DNA of 36,125 bases from Ktedonobacterales bacterium (GTDB lineage Bacteria > Chloroflexota > Ktedonobacteria > Ktedonobacterales > JADMIN01), in contig JAICVS010000030.1 of NCBI GenBank assembly GCA_025935195.1, positions 1 through 36,125 of the forward strand, given 5' to 3'. Below the pieces are notes generated by a model. It searched no databases, was not told the origin of the DNA, and saw nothing but the letters and a program-made list of their open reading frames with translations. Positions within the stretch are counted from its first letter, which is position 1. Every line of letters begins with the position of its first letter. Below, piece after piece: positions 10,461-19,497 of the stretch. A program made the translations under genes and the position numbers.

Positions 10461-10797
10461 GGGGATGTTGCCGTTTTTGGCAAAGGGGTTGCCACTTGGG
10501 GATGAAGACGCGGATCAGCACGGAGGAGACAAGAGCGAACACCAAGGAGACGGAGGGGAGAGTGGTTCACGGAGGAATGGAAGGGGAACGCATAGGATGT
10601 TAGGCGGCAAGGGACGCGGGGGCCGCGCTGTGGAGGTAGGGGCGGAGGGATGAGGATGAGGCGCATAGGGGATTCCCTTCAGCTAGAGAGGGCATGCCGG
10701 CCGATCTATCGCCATGCGAGGCCACCCCGGACATTCCCGTGCGTGAGAGGAAACGTGCCACCGGGGAGCGGGCGTGATGTGAGGTGGTAGAGACTAC

Positions 10798-10826
10798 AAT
10801 ATAGAATATAATTTCCTATTTGTCAA
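10798..10826 (-). promoter_or_regulatory. Sigma70-like promoter pointing leftward
   Basis: Minus strand TTGACA-17 nt-TATATT in an AT-rich island. Confidence 0.55.
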
Positions 10827-10997
10827 GGCGACGGGTGATGACATGCGCTACTGCAGCGGGGTATCGGCTAGAGCGGATGTTCTGTGATGTTCCCGTATTC
10901 GGGGGTAGGCGCGCGGGCGGGCGTGGCATGCCGCGCCCCTACAACCAGCAAGCTGGGCGGGTTTTGGCTTACCACGATGGGAGAGCGAGATACGAGG

Positions 10998-11327
10998 TTA
11001 GCGGCCGGGTTTGGCCGTTTCTTCGCGGGTGGCCTCGTGGTAGTTGGGGGCGTAGCGCTGGTTGTAGGGGGCGCGGTGGGCCTCGACGGCGCCGGGGCCG
11101 TAGAGCAGGCCGGAGAGGCGTTCGCCGCTTAGGTGGGCGGCGCCACGGGCGCGGGTCTGGGCGGTGGTGAGGCTGTCGCGCAGGGCGCGGGGGGCGAATT
11201 TGGGCGCGGTTTCGGGGCGCAGCGGGAGGCGCTGATCCGCTTCCGTTTGGCTCGCCTCGGCGTGGGTGCGCTCGATCTGCGCGGTCTGGACGGCGGCGGA
11301 TTGCTCGGATTGTGGTGTCTCGCTCAT
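10998..11327 (-). CDS. Hypothetical small protein
   Basis: MSETPQSEQSAAVQTAQIERTHAE... ending ATREETAKPGR; ORF downstream of the tRNA; coding status uncertain. Confidence 0.4.
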   Translation of the reverse strand: MSETPQSEQSAAVQTAQIERTHAEASQTEADQRLPLRPETAPKFAPRALRDSLTTAQTRARGAAHLSGERLSGLLYGPGAVEAHRAPYNQRYAPNYHEATREETAKPGR

Positions 11328-11483
11328 AGGGGTGGTGCGCTCCCAGCTCTCAACTCGATCCGGCGCGGTGGATGACGCCGGGAGAAATGTATCCAGTTGC
11401 CGGGCATTGTAGCATACGGCAGAGGTGATGGGGCGGCAGGTCATGCCGATTGCTGTTGAGGGTGATGTGCCGGGGCGGACATG

Positions 11484-11516
11484 AAAAAAGCCGCCGGAGG
11501 GTGTGTCTCCAGCGGC
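11484..11516 (-). terminator. Rho-independent terminator downstream of tRNA-Val
   Basis: Minus strand GCCGCTGGAG-ACACAC-CCTCCGGCGGC-TTTTTT. Confidence 0.8.
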
Positions 11517-11527
11517 CGTTACCGGGG

Positions 11528-11601
11528 TGGGCGATGAGGAGCTCGAATCCCCGACCTCCACGATGTCAACGTGGCGCTCTAACCAACTGAGCTAATCGCC
11601 C
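11528..11601 (-). tRNA. tRNA-Val (anticodon GAC)
   Basis: Cloverleaf GGGCGAT TA GCTC AGTTGGTTA GAGC G CCACG TTGACAT CGTGG AGGTC GGGGA TTCGAGC TCCTC ATCGCCC A; CCA not encoded. Confidence 0.95.
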
Positions 11602-11781
11602 GTGCGCATCCAGTGTAGCATCGGCGGCGGCGGCGCGTCAAGTGGCGTGCAGCGATGGGAATAGTGGGAAAGACGGAGGGTGGGCCGGGAGAGACGGCGC
11701 AATGCCGAATCCCCCGGCCCGGCGCACGCACACGCGGCAGGATGCCGCAGCACGGGCGCTCAGCGTTGCATGCTGATCACC

Positions 11782-13635
11782 CTAATTGTCGTCGGCTTCG
11801 CCGGCGGCGATACGGGTGATGAAGGTGCCGAAGTTGGCGAAGAAGCCGCGGGTGCCGCCACAGGTGAAGTCGGCGGCGTACTGGGCGTCGGTGCAGGACT
11901 GGCCGATGTATTCCTGCGCCAGCCAGATGTTGCCGCTCTCGTCGGCCACGGCGGCGGAGTAGTCACCCCAGCGCGGGCGGTCGAAGAGGTAGGCGGAGAA
12001 GCCGTCCTCAGGGCCAACACCGGCGCCGGAGATGTGAACCTTGCGGTTGCCCTTGTCGAGGCGCACGAACGCCGCGCTGGGGAAGAAGTCCGGTCCGACC
12101 AGCGAGAAGGTCATGACGGCGGTGCCGTCCGGCGTTACGCCGATGGATGGGTAGGTGGTGTTCTGGCCGGCGACGGTGACGTAGCCCTGATCGGTGACGC
12201 GAGCGGCCAGGTGGCCGTGATCGGTCTTCGGCTCGACGACGAAGTAGGCGATGCCGGCGCGATTGCCGCTGACGACGGTATCCACAGCGGACCAGAGCTT
12301 GCCATCGGCGAAGACGACCTGGTTCATGCGGTCGTCGTTGCTATCCAGCGGGGCTTCGGGCGCACCGACGAGATCGCCCAGGGGGATTGGGCCGGCCTTC
12401 TGGGTGGAGGGCGGCGCGAGGCCGTAGGTCTCGGTGGTGATGACCTGATGATCCAGGCTGACCGATGGCGAGGCGCTATCGAGCGATGCCGTGTTGGTCA
12501 GCGCCCAGACGGTGATGCGGTTGTCGAGCGAGTTGAAGAAGTCGAGGCTGCTGAGGAAATACTCGGTGCCGCCGTTGGCGCGCTCGAAGGCGCCGCTGGG
12601 AGGGGTCTCGGCGGGCTGGATGGAGAACCAGATGCCGCCGGCATCGGGCGTGGGGATGACGCCCGCGTTGATCTGGACGACGGACGAGAGGGCGCCGGCG
12701 ACGAGAGCGCGCTTGGAGATGGCGTAGACCTGGGCGCCGTTGAAGCCGTTGTTGAAGATCGGGAACTCGTTGGTGGTGACGTAGAAGCCGTTGGCGTCGG
12801 CGCCGATCAGCGGCTGGTCGCCGAGGCAGGGGCAGCCGGGATGGCCGGGCAGGGAACCGTCGCCGTCGGTGGTGTCGAAGCTGAAGATGTTGAAGGCGCC
12901 GGTCGGGTCGCCGGTCTGGCTGACGGCGATGAAGGTGCTGCTGTGGCCGGGTGTGGCGAAATTGCCGGTGGGCGCGTCAATGTCGATCTCGAGCACAGTG
13001 AAGAACCAGCGGCCGGTCGCGGCGTCGAAGTAGCACTTCGGGTCGCTCAGGAAGGGGCCGAACGGCGCGCCGCCATTGGTGGAGGCGGGGGCGACGTTGA
13101 GGAACTGGTTGAGCGGGGTAGGGCCGCTAAGCTGCGCGCCGGTGCGCGCGTTGTAGACGGCGTTGGCGAGGTTGATCGTCTCGAAGACGAAGCCGTTGCC
13201 GACGCACATGCCCTGGTCGGGCGGCTCGAGGTCGAACTGCGAGTTGGCGTAGATGCCGGTGCCGGCGTTCGCCTGCTGGAAGTCCGTCAACCCCTGGAAG
13301 CCGGTGGCGCCGCGAGTGTTATTGGCGAGCTCGTTGGGCTTGGGGTTGGGGACGGTGAGGGTGGTGATGTGGCCGGCGGTACTGCCGCTGCTCGCGTCGT
13401 CCTTCTCAAAGGGCTGGCGGAAGCGGTGCTTGACGGCTGGGCCGCTGAGGGCGGCGCTGGCGGCGCCGAGCCTGCCGGTGCCGTGGGAGGTGAGACGCGA
13501 GGTGGTGAGTTGCGGGGCAGCGGCGCGCGCCGTGCCCTGGTGGCCGATGACGAGCGTCGCCGCGAGGGTCGAGAGCAGGGCGAGGGCGGTGACGCCGCCG
13601 ATGGCGATACGCTTGACCGTGAGGAATTGACGCAT
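11782..13635 (-). CDS. Secreted paralog family protein, copy 1 (unknown function, probable extracellular beta-propeller)
   Basis: MRQFLTVKRIAIGGVTALALLSTLAATLVIGHQGTARAA signal peptide; EPPDQGMCVGNGFV, SDPKCYFD, CPCLGDQPLIGADANGFYVTTNEFP, GGTEYFLSSLDFF, DDRMNQVVFADGKL, RWGDYSAAVADESGNIWLAQEYIGQSC. Confidence 0.85.
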   Translation of the reverse strand: MRQFLTVKRIAIGGVTALALLSTLAATLVIGHQGTARAAAPQLTTSRLTSHGTGRLGAASAALSGPAVKHRFRQPFEKDDASSGSTAGHITTLTVPNPKPNELANNTRGATGFQGLTDFQQANAGTGIYANSQFDLEPPDQGMCVGNGFVFETINLANAVYNARTGAQLSGPTPLNQFLNVAPASTNGGAPFGPFLSDPKCYFDAATGRWFFTVLEIDIDAPTGNFATPGHSSTFIAVSQTGDPTGAFNIFSFDTTDGDGSLPGHPGCPCLGDQPLIGADANGFYVTTNEFPIFNNGFNGAQVYAISKRALVAGALSSVVQINAGVIPTPDAGGIWFSIQPAETPPSGAFERANGGTEYFLSSLDFFNSLDNRITVWALTNTASLDSASPSVSLDHQVITTETYGLAPPSTQKAGPIPLGDLVGAPEAPLDSNDDRMNQVVFADGKLWSAVDTVVSGNRAGIAYFVVEPKTDHGHLAARVTDQGYVTVAGQNTTYPSIGVTPDGTAVMTFSLVGPDFFPSAAFVRLDKGNRKVHISGAGVGPEDGFSAYLFDRPRWGDYSAAVADESGNIWLAQEYIGQSCTDAQYAADFTCGGTRGFFANFGTFITRIAAGEADDN

Positions 13636-13853
13636 GGAACCTTCTCTCTCGAATGAGCAACTCGGCCCCAGCATCAAGGGTCAGCGAGTTGCGCGTGGAG
13701 TTTGATGCGGAGTATGCGAGATTCCGGGGTATGCGCCGAGATGTACTGGGAAGCGCGAAAAGGCGCCGTGGGTGAGTGCGTGCGCTGTGCCGTTGTAGTG
13801 AGGATACGCGGGCGGATGTGCCGCACGCGACGACGCGATGCCCTCCTTTCCCC
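13636..13853 (-). promoter_or_regulatory. Candidate structured 5' leader of copy 1
   Basis: GGGGAAAGGAGGGC (13841-13853 region), hairpin GCAACTCG...GGGGCCGAGTTGC (13657-13692), then CGAGAGAGAAGGTTCCATGCGTC. Confidence 0.5.
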
Positions 13854-13957
13854 ATGACCACACGTCCGCGATCGTTCGACAGCGCATTCGTCCACAGCGT
13901 GCGCGGGCGACGAGAAGCCGCACACGAACCTTGCCGTCCGCGTCATAGTGCGACCAT

Positions 13958-13986
13958 ATTTTAGCGCCTTGCTTTGCATCGCGCAA
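13958..13986 (-). promoter_or_regulatory. Sigma70-like promoter for copy 1, about 315 nt upstream of ATG
   Basis: Minus strand TTGCGC-17 nt-TAAAAT. Confidence 0.5.
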
Positions 13987-14255
13987 GAGCGGGTGGGCAG
14001 CGAGTGGGGGGATGGGGGGTGTCGCTGTGTGTTGAGCCGTTGTCGTTCGCTGGCCTCCCGGCATGATGCGTTTTGACGAATGAACGCGGATAGACCATCC
14101 GCGACGGCCAACCGGCCAGCCGGCGATGGCAATCGCGCCTGGAGGGCGTGCCGCCGCGACGTCCGCCGTCGCGGACTGGAGCAGCGGCGTATTCCAAGGC
14201 CAAGAAGCAAATGACATCGGCACGGTGGCTGTGGGAACCGTGGCGCCGGGTTCCG

Positions 14256-14271
14256 CGTCTTGTACAAGACG
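14256..14271. promoter_or_regulatory. 16-bp perfect palindrome CGTCTTGTACAAGACG, possible operator
   Basis: Exact dyad immediately upstream of the GGAGG RBS of the 14288 lipoprotein gene. Confidence 0.4.
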
Positions 14272-14287
14272 AAGGAGGGACGGCCGC

Positions 14288-14875
14288 ATGCGACGACAAC
14301 GAAATCGAATGGCTCACTTGGGATGGGTGATCGCGGGGGTGTGTGGGCTGCTGGTGGGATGCGGCGTGAGCGGGCAGGGCGGCGGCGCGGCGGGCGGCAC
14401 GGCGCCTGCCGCCGATGCGACGGTGGTGGTCAATGGCACGCCGATCCCGTCACAGCGCCTGCCAACGCCGTCATCCACCGTGACGCCGGGCGGGGGGAGA
14501 GCGACGGCCACCGCCACGCCGGGAGCGGTGCGGCTGATGCTCGACAAGGCGGCCTATGCGCCCAGCGATCCGGTGTTGGTCACGATCGAGAATGGGCTGA
14601 ACATGAAGATCGTGGTCAGCGATCACCATACGGGCTGCACATCCGTGCAACTGGAGAAGCTGGCGCAGGGTTCGTGGCAGTCCGCCGGAGGCGTTTGTAA
14701 GCTGCTGACGCCGGTGCGGCTGATCACGCTGGCGCCGGGCAGCGTGACGCCGCAGCGGATCGGCATCCCAGCCGGCGCGAGCGCGGCGGGGACGTATCGG
14801 GTGAAGCTGGTGTATGGCGCGGGCGGCGCCAGCCAGGATGGGGTGGCGCTGTCCGCGACGTTCACCGTTGGGTGA
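14288..14875 (+). CDS. Hypothetical lipoprotein with Ig-like/BsuPI-like domain
   Basis: MRRQRNRMAHLGWVIAGVCGLLVGCG lipobox; VRLMLDKAAYAPSDPVLVTIENG...GTYRVKLVYG beta-sandwich pattern; RBS GGAGGG. Confidence 0.75.
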   Translation: MRRQRNRMAHLGWVIAGVCGLLVGCGVSGQGGGAAGGTAPAADATVVVNGTPIPSQRLPTPSSTVTPGGGRATATATPGAVRLMLDKAAYAPSDPVLVTIENGLNMKIVVSDHHTGCTSVQLEKLAQGSWQSAGGVCKLLTPVRLITLAPGSVTPQRIGIPAGASAAGTYRVKLVYGAGGASQDGVALSATFTVG

Positions 14876-15101
14876 GGAGGTGTGCCTATACAAGAAAAGA
14901 CAGAAGAAGGGCCGGACCTCCATGAGAGGAAGCCCGGCCGGTGTGGCGGAGAAAGAGGGCGCGGTCGGCATAGTCGAGTGTTCGGGGTCGCGCCGACTTC
15001 CTCCTCATGTCCTCATGTCACGCTGAACTGGCGGAGGTGTGGGCGTGTGTGTCAGACACGCTCACACCTGCCGAGACGATGCGCGTAGGGGCGAGAGGAC
15101 G

Positions 15102-16868
15102 CTAGTGGGCGCCCGCTACGTCCCAGACGCGAGTGCCCCAGTTGTCGATCGGATCCTGATCTTTGGCCGGCGGGATGTACTCCGCGGCGCCCCAGATGTT
15201 GATGCCGTTGGGGTCGAGCACGGAGAAGGAGTAGTCACCCCAGCGCACGCGGTTGACGAGCGGCCCGGCGAAGCTGACATGGGGGCCTGCGCCAACGCCG
15301 GTTATCTGGATGCTGCCGAAGGACTTGCCGCCAGCCTTCCGGACGACGAAGGCGGTGGACGGGTTGAGCGTCGGGCTGGTCAGCGAGAAGGTGATCACCG
15401 AGGTGCCGCTCAACGTGTGAATGAGCGCGGGATAGAGCAGGTACTTGCCGGCGGCGGCGATATAGCCCTGGTCGGTGACTTTGTGGGCCGCCGGGTTGAT
15501 CTCGAACCAGGCGATGCCGTCGCGTGCGGAGGGATCGGTGCCGATGGTGATGGCGGTGTCGAGCTCGGTGAAGAGTCGCGGACCGCTCTTATCCGCGAGG
15601 AACTGCACCTGCTGCATACGGCTGTCGCCGGCATCCAGGAACGGCTCCGACTCGACCAGAATGCCGGCGGGGCAGTTGATCGCGACGAGGAACGGCACGC
15701 AGGTGAGGGCGCCGGTGCCGGTGCTGGCGGCGGGCATCGGGAAGGCGTAGGTCTCGCTGGTGATGATACGCCCGCTCAATGTGACGGTGCCGCCGGTGGT
15801 CAGGTGGCGATCGCCGGTGACCTGCCACAGGCCAAGCGTGTTGGCGATCGAGTTGCTGTTGCCGAATGCGTCGAAGGGGAACGAATTGACGAGGTACTCG
15901 GTGTTGGTGCCGTCGCCGAAGGCCGGCTCAAGCGTGAGGATGGGGACGCCACCCAGCGAGACGGGGCCGAACGCGAGCGCATGCACGCTCAAGTCCTGGC
16001 TGACGAGCTGTGGCTTCGAGATGGCGACGACGAGGGCGCCCTCGAAGTTGTCCTCATTCGGGCCGCAGAACTGGTCGGTGGTGACGTAGACGGCGTTGTT
16101 GTCGAAGCCGGTGTGCGGCTGGTCGCCGAAGCAGGTGCCGCCTTGCGACGTGTCGAACTGATAGGTCGTCTGGCCGTGGCTGTTGATCACGGAGACGTCG
16201 TCAACGGTGTGCCCCAGGCTGTTGGAGCTGATGATGGTCAGGAAGAACGTCTGTGTCGTGGGATCGAACAGGCAGCGCGGGTCGCTGAAGGCGCCCGGAT
16301 CCTGGAAAAGCGTCGCGACGGAGATGGGGGCTGTCAACGGCGTGCCGCCGGTGGTGAAGAATCGGCCGGCGTCGTTGACGATCTCGAGCACGACCTTCTG
16401 ACCGCCGAATAGGGAGGAGACGGAGCCGACGCAGAGCGCCTGGTCGGGCGGCGTGACCTCCGCGCCCTCGCCACCGTTGGCGTTGGCCTGATCGAGATCG
16501 CTCAGGCCGTTGAAGTTCGCGAGCTGCTGCCCCTGGGCGGTGCGGGCGATGGCCGCGCCGGCGGTGTGGGGGAGCGCGCCGCGGGCGACCGTGGCGCGTG
16601 CGCGGGCCGCGTCGCCGCCGGGGGAGTGATCCTTGAAGGCCAGCGGGCCGTTCTTGGCGTTGTGGACGGTGGAGGTGATGTGCTTGCCGGGGACTTTCGA
16701 GCTGGTTGCCACTCTGGTGGCGCTCAGCGGATGGCCGTTATAGCTGGCGGTGACGGTTCGTGTGGCGGCGTGCGCCGCCGGCACGGCCACTGCCACGAGC
16801 GCGCCGACGAGCGCCAGCGCGCCGATGATCGCGAATCCAATGCTGGATCGCCGAGGAAAGTGCATCAT
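15102..16868 (-). CDS. Secreted paralog family protein, copy 2 (divergent member)
   Basis: Signal peptide MHFPRRSSIGFAIIGALALVGALVAVAVPAAHA; TPPDQALCVGSVSS, SDPRCLFDPTTQTFFLTI, CFGDQPHTGFDNNAVYVTTDQF, TEYLVNSFPFD, DSRMQQVQFLADK, RVRWGDYSFSVLDPNGINIWGAAEYIP. Confidence 0.82.
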   Translation of the reverse strand: MMHFPRRSSIGFAIIGALALVGALVAVAVPAAHAATRTVTASYNGHPLSATRVATSSKVPGKHITSTVHNAKNGPLAFKDHSPGGDAARARATVARGALPHTAGAAIARTAQGQQLANFNGLSDLDQANANGGEGAEVTPPDQALCVGSVSSLFGGQKVVLEIVNDAGRFFTTGGTPLTAPISVATLFQDPGAFSDPRCLFDPTTQTFFLTIISSNSLGHTVDDVSVINSHGQTTYQFDTSQGGTCFGDQPHTGFDNNAVYVTTDQFCGPNEDNFEGALVVAISKPQLVSQDLSVHALAFGPVSLGGVPILTLEPAFGDGTNTEYLVNSFPFDAFGNSNSIANTLGLWQVTGDRHLTTGGTVTLSGRIITSETYAFPMPAASTGTGALTCVPFLVAINCPAGILVESEPFLDAGDSRMQQVQFLADKSGPRLFTELDTAITIGTDPSARDGIAWFEINPAAHKVTDQGYIAAAGKYLLYPALIHTLSGTSVITFSLTSPTLNPSTAFVVRKAGGKSFGSIQITGVGAGPHVSFAGPLVNRVRWGDYSFSVLDPNGINIWGAAEYIPPAKDQDPIDNWGTRVWDVAGAH

Positions 16869-17061
16869 CCAAGCCACTCCTCATAACACTCGCGTATCCC
16901 TTGTGCCTCCCGCGCGCTCGCGAGGCGACTGGCCTCTTGTAAGCGATCACGCGGGCCCCAAATCGGCCGTATCCCGCCGGCGGCAGTGTCGAGGCGCTCC
17001 CCGCGCCGCCTCTATGACGGGAAACGATGGATGATCCAATGCGGATGCGATTGGCGCGATG

Positions 17062-17124
17062 TCATCCTGGGTGGCGTCGCCGCCGATCGTGCGCGTCATC
17101 GTGCGCGAAATCGTACTGACGCAT
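17062..17124 (-). other. 20-codon orphan ORF (MRQYDFAHDDAHDRRRRHPG) with the paralog family's RBS/start block; uORF or remnant of a fifth paralog
   Basis: CGAGAGAGAAGGTTCCATGCGTC identical to copies 1 and 3; hairpin CGCCCGG/CCGGGCG upstream; stop after 20 codons. Confidence 0.5.
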
Positions 17125-17477
17125 GGAACCTTCTCTCTCGCTGGCGTGCGCCCGGCCCCCGCGTGTTCCGGGCGTTCGAGATGGCGCGGCGCGAATGCCG
17201 CGTGAGGGTTGCCAGATAGCGCGTCGGAGTCCGACTGTTCTCTTGCTGCTCTCTCCTGGTCGGGCCGCCTCCTTTCCACCCAAACACAGCCGCGAGCCGG
17301 CGCTCGCGTCTCCCCCCCATGCTATGGCGAGCGGCGGGCGCATCGAGGCGCGGAGATGATTCCAGCAAGTATGGGGCCGAACCAAGGGACGAATGGGCAC
17401 GAATTTGCGGTACGTTCGCCAGACGGAGAGGCAGGTGGAGAGGGGGAGGCGCGTCCGTGCCGTCCTTGCCGATGGAA

Positions 17478-17529
17478 CGACACGAAGCCCGGCGGCTCCC
17501 ATGTGGGAACCAAACCGGGCTTCGTGTCG
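17478..17529. terminator. Long hairpin downstream of copy 3
   Basis: 15-bp perfect inverted repeat CGACACGAAGCCCGG / CCGGGCTTCGTGTCG with a second nested dyad (GGCTCCCA TG TGGGAACC); no U tract. Confidence 0.55.
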
Positions 17530-17560
17530 AATATCGCAGGGATTGGATCGGGATGGTGGA

Positions 17561-17586
17561 GCGGGCGCTCCCGGGAGAGCGCCCGC
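17561..17586 (-). terminator. Hairpin just after copy 3 stop codon
   Basis: GCGGGCGCTC ... GAGCGCCCGC, 10-bp perfect stem. Confidence 0.5.
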
Positions 17587-17613
17587 CCGGTCAGTTAGGA
17601 GGCGAGGGGTGAG

Positions 17614-19497
17614 CTAGTCGCCATCGTCAACGTTCGGGTTGACGCTGGTGATGAACGTGCCCCAGTTGGCGAGCTGGCTGCGGGTGTTGCCGCAGGTGAA
17701 GTTGGTGGCCTCGAAGGTGGCGAGGTCGCAGCTCTGGTTGATGGACTCGGCTGCCAGCCAGATGTTGCCGCTCTCGTCCGCCACGGCGGCGGAGTAGTCG
17801 CCCCAGCGCGGGCGGCCGCCGAATGCCTGGGGGTATTCCTCGAAGCCGTCCTGCGGGCCGACGCCGGCGCCGGAGACGTGGACCTTGCTGGCGTGGCCGC
17901 CACCGTTGATGGTGACGTAGGCCGCGCTGGGGAAGAAGTCCGGCCCGACCAGCGAGAAGGACATCACGGCGTTGCCGTCCGGGTTGACGCCGATGGAGGG
18001 GTAGACAACGCTGTTGCCGTCAACGGAGACGTAGCCCTGTTTGTCGGTCTTGGCCGTGAGGGTGCCGTGATCCATCTCGGGCTGGACGATGAAGTAGGCG
18101 ATGCCGGCGCGCTTGCCGTCGCCGATGGTCGTGTTGACGCCGGAGAACAGCTTGCCGTCGGCGAAGACGACCTGATTCATGCGGTCATCGTTGGCGTTGA
18201 TCGGGCCCTCAGGCAGGCCCAGCAGGTCGCCGAGCGGAGTGCTGCCGGCCTTCTGTGGGACGAGGCCCGGCTGGCCGTAGGTCTCGCTGCCGATGATCAC
18301 GTGCTGCAGGCCGAGGGTCGGCGTGCTGCTGTTGAGCGAGGAGGTGTTGGTCAGCGCCCAGGCGGCGAGCCGGTTGTCCAGCGTGCCGAAGAAGTCGAGG
18401 CTGGCCAGCAGGTACTCGGTGCCGCCGTTGGCCGTCTCGAAGCGGCCGCCCGGAGGCGTGATGGCGGGCTGGAGCGAGCCCCAGATGCCGCCGGCGTCGG
18501 GCGTGGTGATGGTCTGGCCGACGTTGATCGTGGCGACGGCGTTGGTGATGTCGGCGCCGGCCGTCGCGTTCACCAGCGCGGACTTCGACATCGCGTAGAG
18601 CTGCGTGCCGTTGAAGCCGTCCTGGAAGAAGGGGAACTCGTTGGTAGAGATGTAGACGCCGTTGGCGTCGGCGCCGAGCAGCGGCTGGTCGCCGAGGCAG
18701 GGGCAGCCGGGGTGGCCGGGCACCGTGCCGTCGCCATTGGTGGTGTCAATGCTGAAGATGTTGAAGGCGCCGGTCGGGTCGCTGGTCTGGCTAACGCCGA
18801 TGAGCACGCGCGTGTTGCCGGTGAATGCGCCGGACACCGGATCCTGGTCGAGGATGAGGGTGGTGGCGAAGAAGCGGTGCGTCTGCGCGTCGTAGAGGCA
18901 CTTCGGGTCGGTGGCCTCGGAGCCGAAGACCAGCGGATTGCTGCGCGTGATGGCCGGGGCCAGGCCGAAGAACGAGTTGAGCGCGGTCGGCACGCCGATG
19001 CGCGCGTGCGTCTTGGCATTGTAGATGCCCACGACATCGTTGACGGCGTCAATGACGAAGCCGTTGCCGACGCACATGCCCTGGTCCGGCGGCTCCAGGC
19101 TGAACTGGTTGTTGCCCAGGTTGCTGCCGAAGCGGTTGTCGAAGTGGTTGACGCCGGCGAAGCCGGTGGCGCCGGGGTTGTTGTTGGCGACGCCGTTGCC
19201 GCGCGGGTTGGGCGCGGTGGTCGGGGCGCCGGCCGGGGACTTGCCCTGCAGGCCGGTGTCGTCTTTGTCGAACTGCGGGGCGATCTCAGGCCCGTTGACG
19301 CCGGAGGCGCCAGTGACCGAGGAGGCGATGCCGCCGGTGCCGGCGGCCTTGAGGTGCGTGAAGGAGACCTGCAAGCCGGTCGCGGCGCGCGCGGGCGCGC
19401 CATGGCCGATAAAGAGGGTGGCCGCGATGGTGGCGACGGCCGCGAGACTGGTGAGACCAAGCAGCGCGACGCGCTTCTTGTTGCTCAGAAGACGCAT
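17614..19497 (-). CDS. Secreted paralog family protein, copy 3
   Basis: Signal MRLLSNKKRVALLGLTSLAAVATIAATLFIGHGAPARA; EPPDQGMCVGNGFV, TDPKCLYD, CPCLGDQPLLGADANGVYISTNEFP, GGTEYLLASLDFFGTLDNR, DDRMNQVVFADGKL, RWGDYSAAVADESGNIWLAAESINQSC. Confidence 0.85.
   Translation of the reverse strand: MRLLSNKKRVALLGLTSLAAVATIAATLFIGHGAPARAATGLQVSFTHLKAAGTGGIASSVTGASGVNGPEIAPQFDKDDTGLQGKSPAGAPTTAPNPRGNGVANNNPGATGFAGVNHFDNRFGSNLGNNQFSLEPPDQGMCVGNGFVIDAVNDVVGIYNAKTHARIGVPTALNSFFGLAPAITRSNPLVFGSEATDPKCLYDAQTHRFFATTLILDQDPVSGAFTGNTRVLIGVSQTSDPTGAFNIFSIDTTNGDGTVPGHPGCPCLGDQPLLGADANGVYISTNEFPFFQDGFNGTQLYAMSKSALVNATAGADITNAVATINVGQTITTPDAGGIWGSLQPAITPPGGRFETANGGTEYLLASLDFFGTLDNRLAAWALTNTSSLNSSTPTLGLQHVIIGSETYGQPGLVPQKAGSTPLGDLLGLPEGPINANDDRMNQVVFADGKLFSGVNTTIGDGKRAGIAYFIVQPEMDHGTLTAKTDKQGYVSVDGNSVVYPSIGVNPDGNAVMSFSLVGPDFFPSAAYVTINGGGHASKVHVSGAGVGPQDGFEEYPQAFGGRPRWGDYSAAVADESGNIWLAAESINQSCDLATFEATNFTCGNTRSQLANWGTFITSVNPNVDDGD

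Noticed and set aside
8600-10666. 688-aa minus-strand ORF
   Set aside because: Covers cyclophilin and phosphoesterase genes in antisense; includes translated tandem repeat (CDLCDL); no domain.
11680-13656. 658-aa plus ORF, and likewise 15039-16412 (+), 17878-19815 (+), 19989-21662 (-), 22328-23929 (-), 3727-5079 (+)
   Set aside because: Mirror frames of well-supported genes on the other strand; Gly/Ala/Val/Asp or Arg-rich shadow composition.
13636-13950. Known riboswitch class (c-di-GMP-I, c-di-AMP ydaO, TPP, SAM) in the paralog leaders
   Set aside because: Consensus core sequences I know for these classes are not visible; only the novel hairpin/start-block pattern is supported. Infernal search would settle it.
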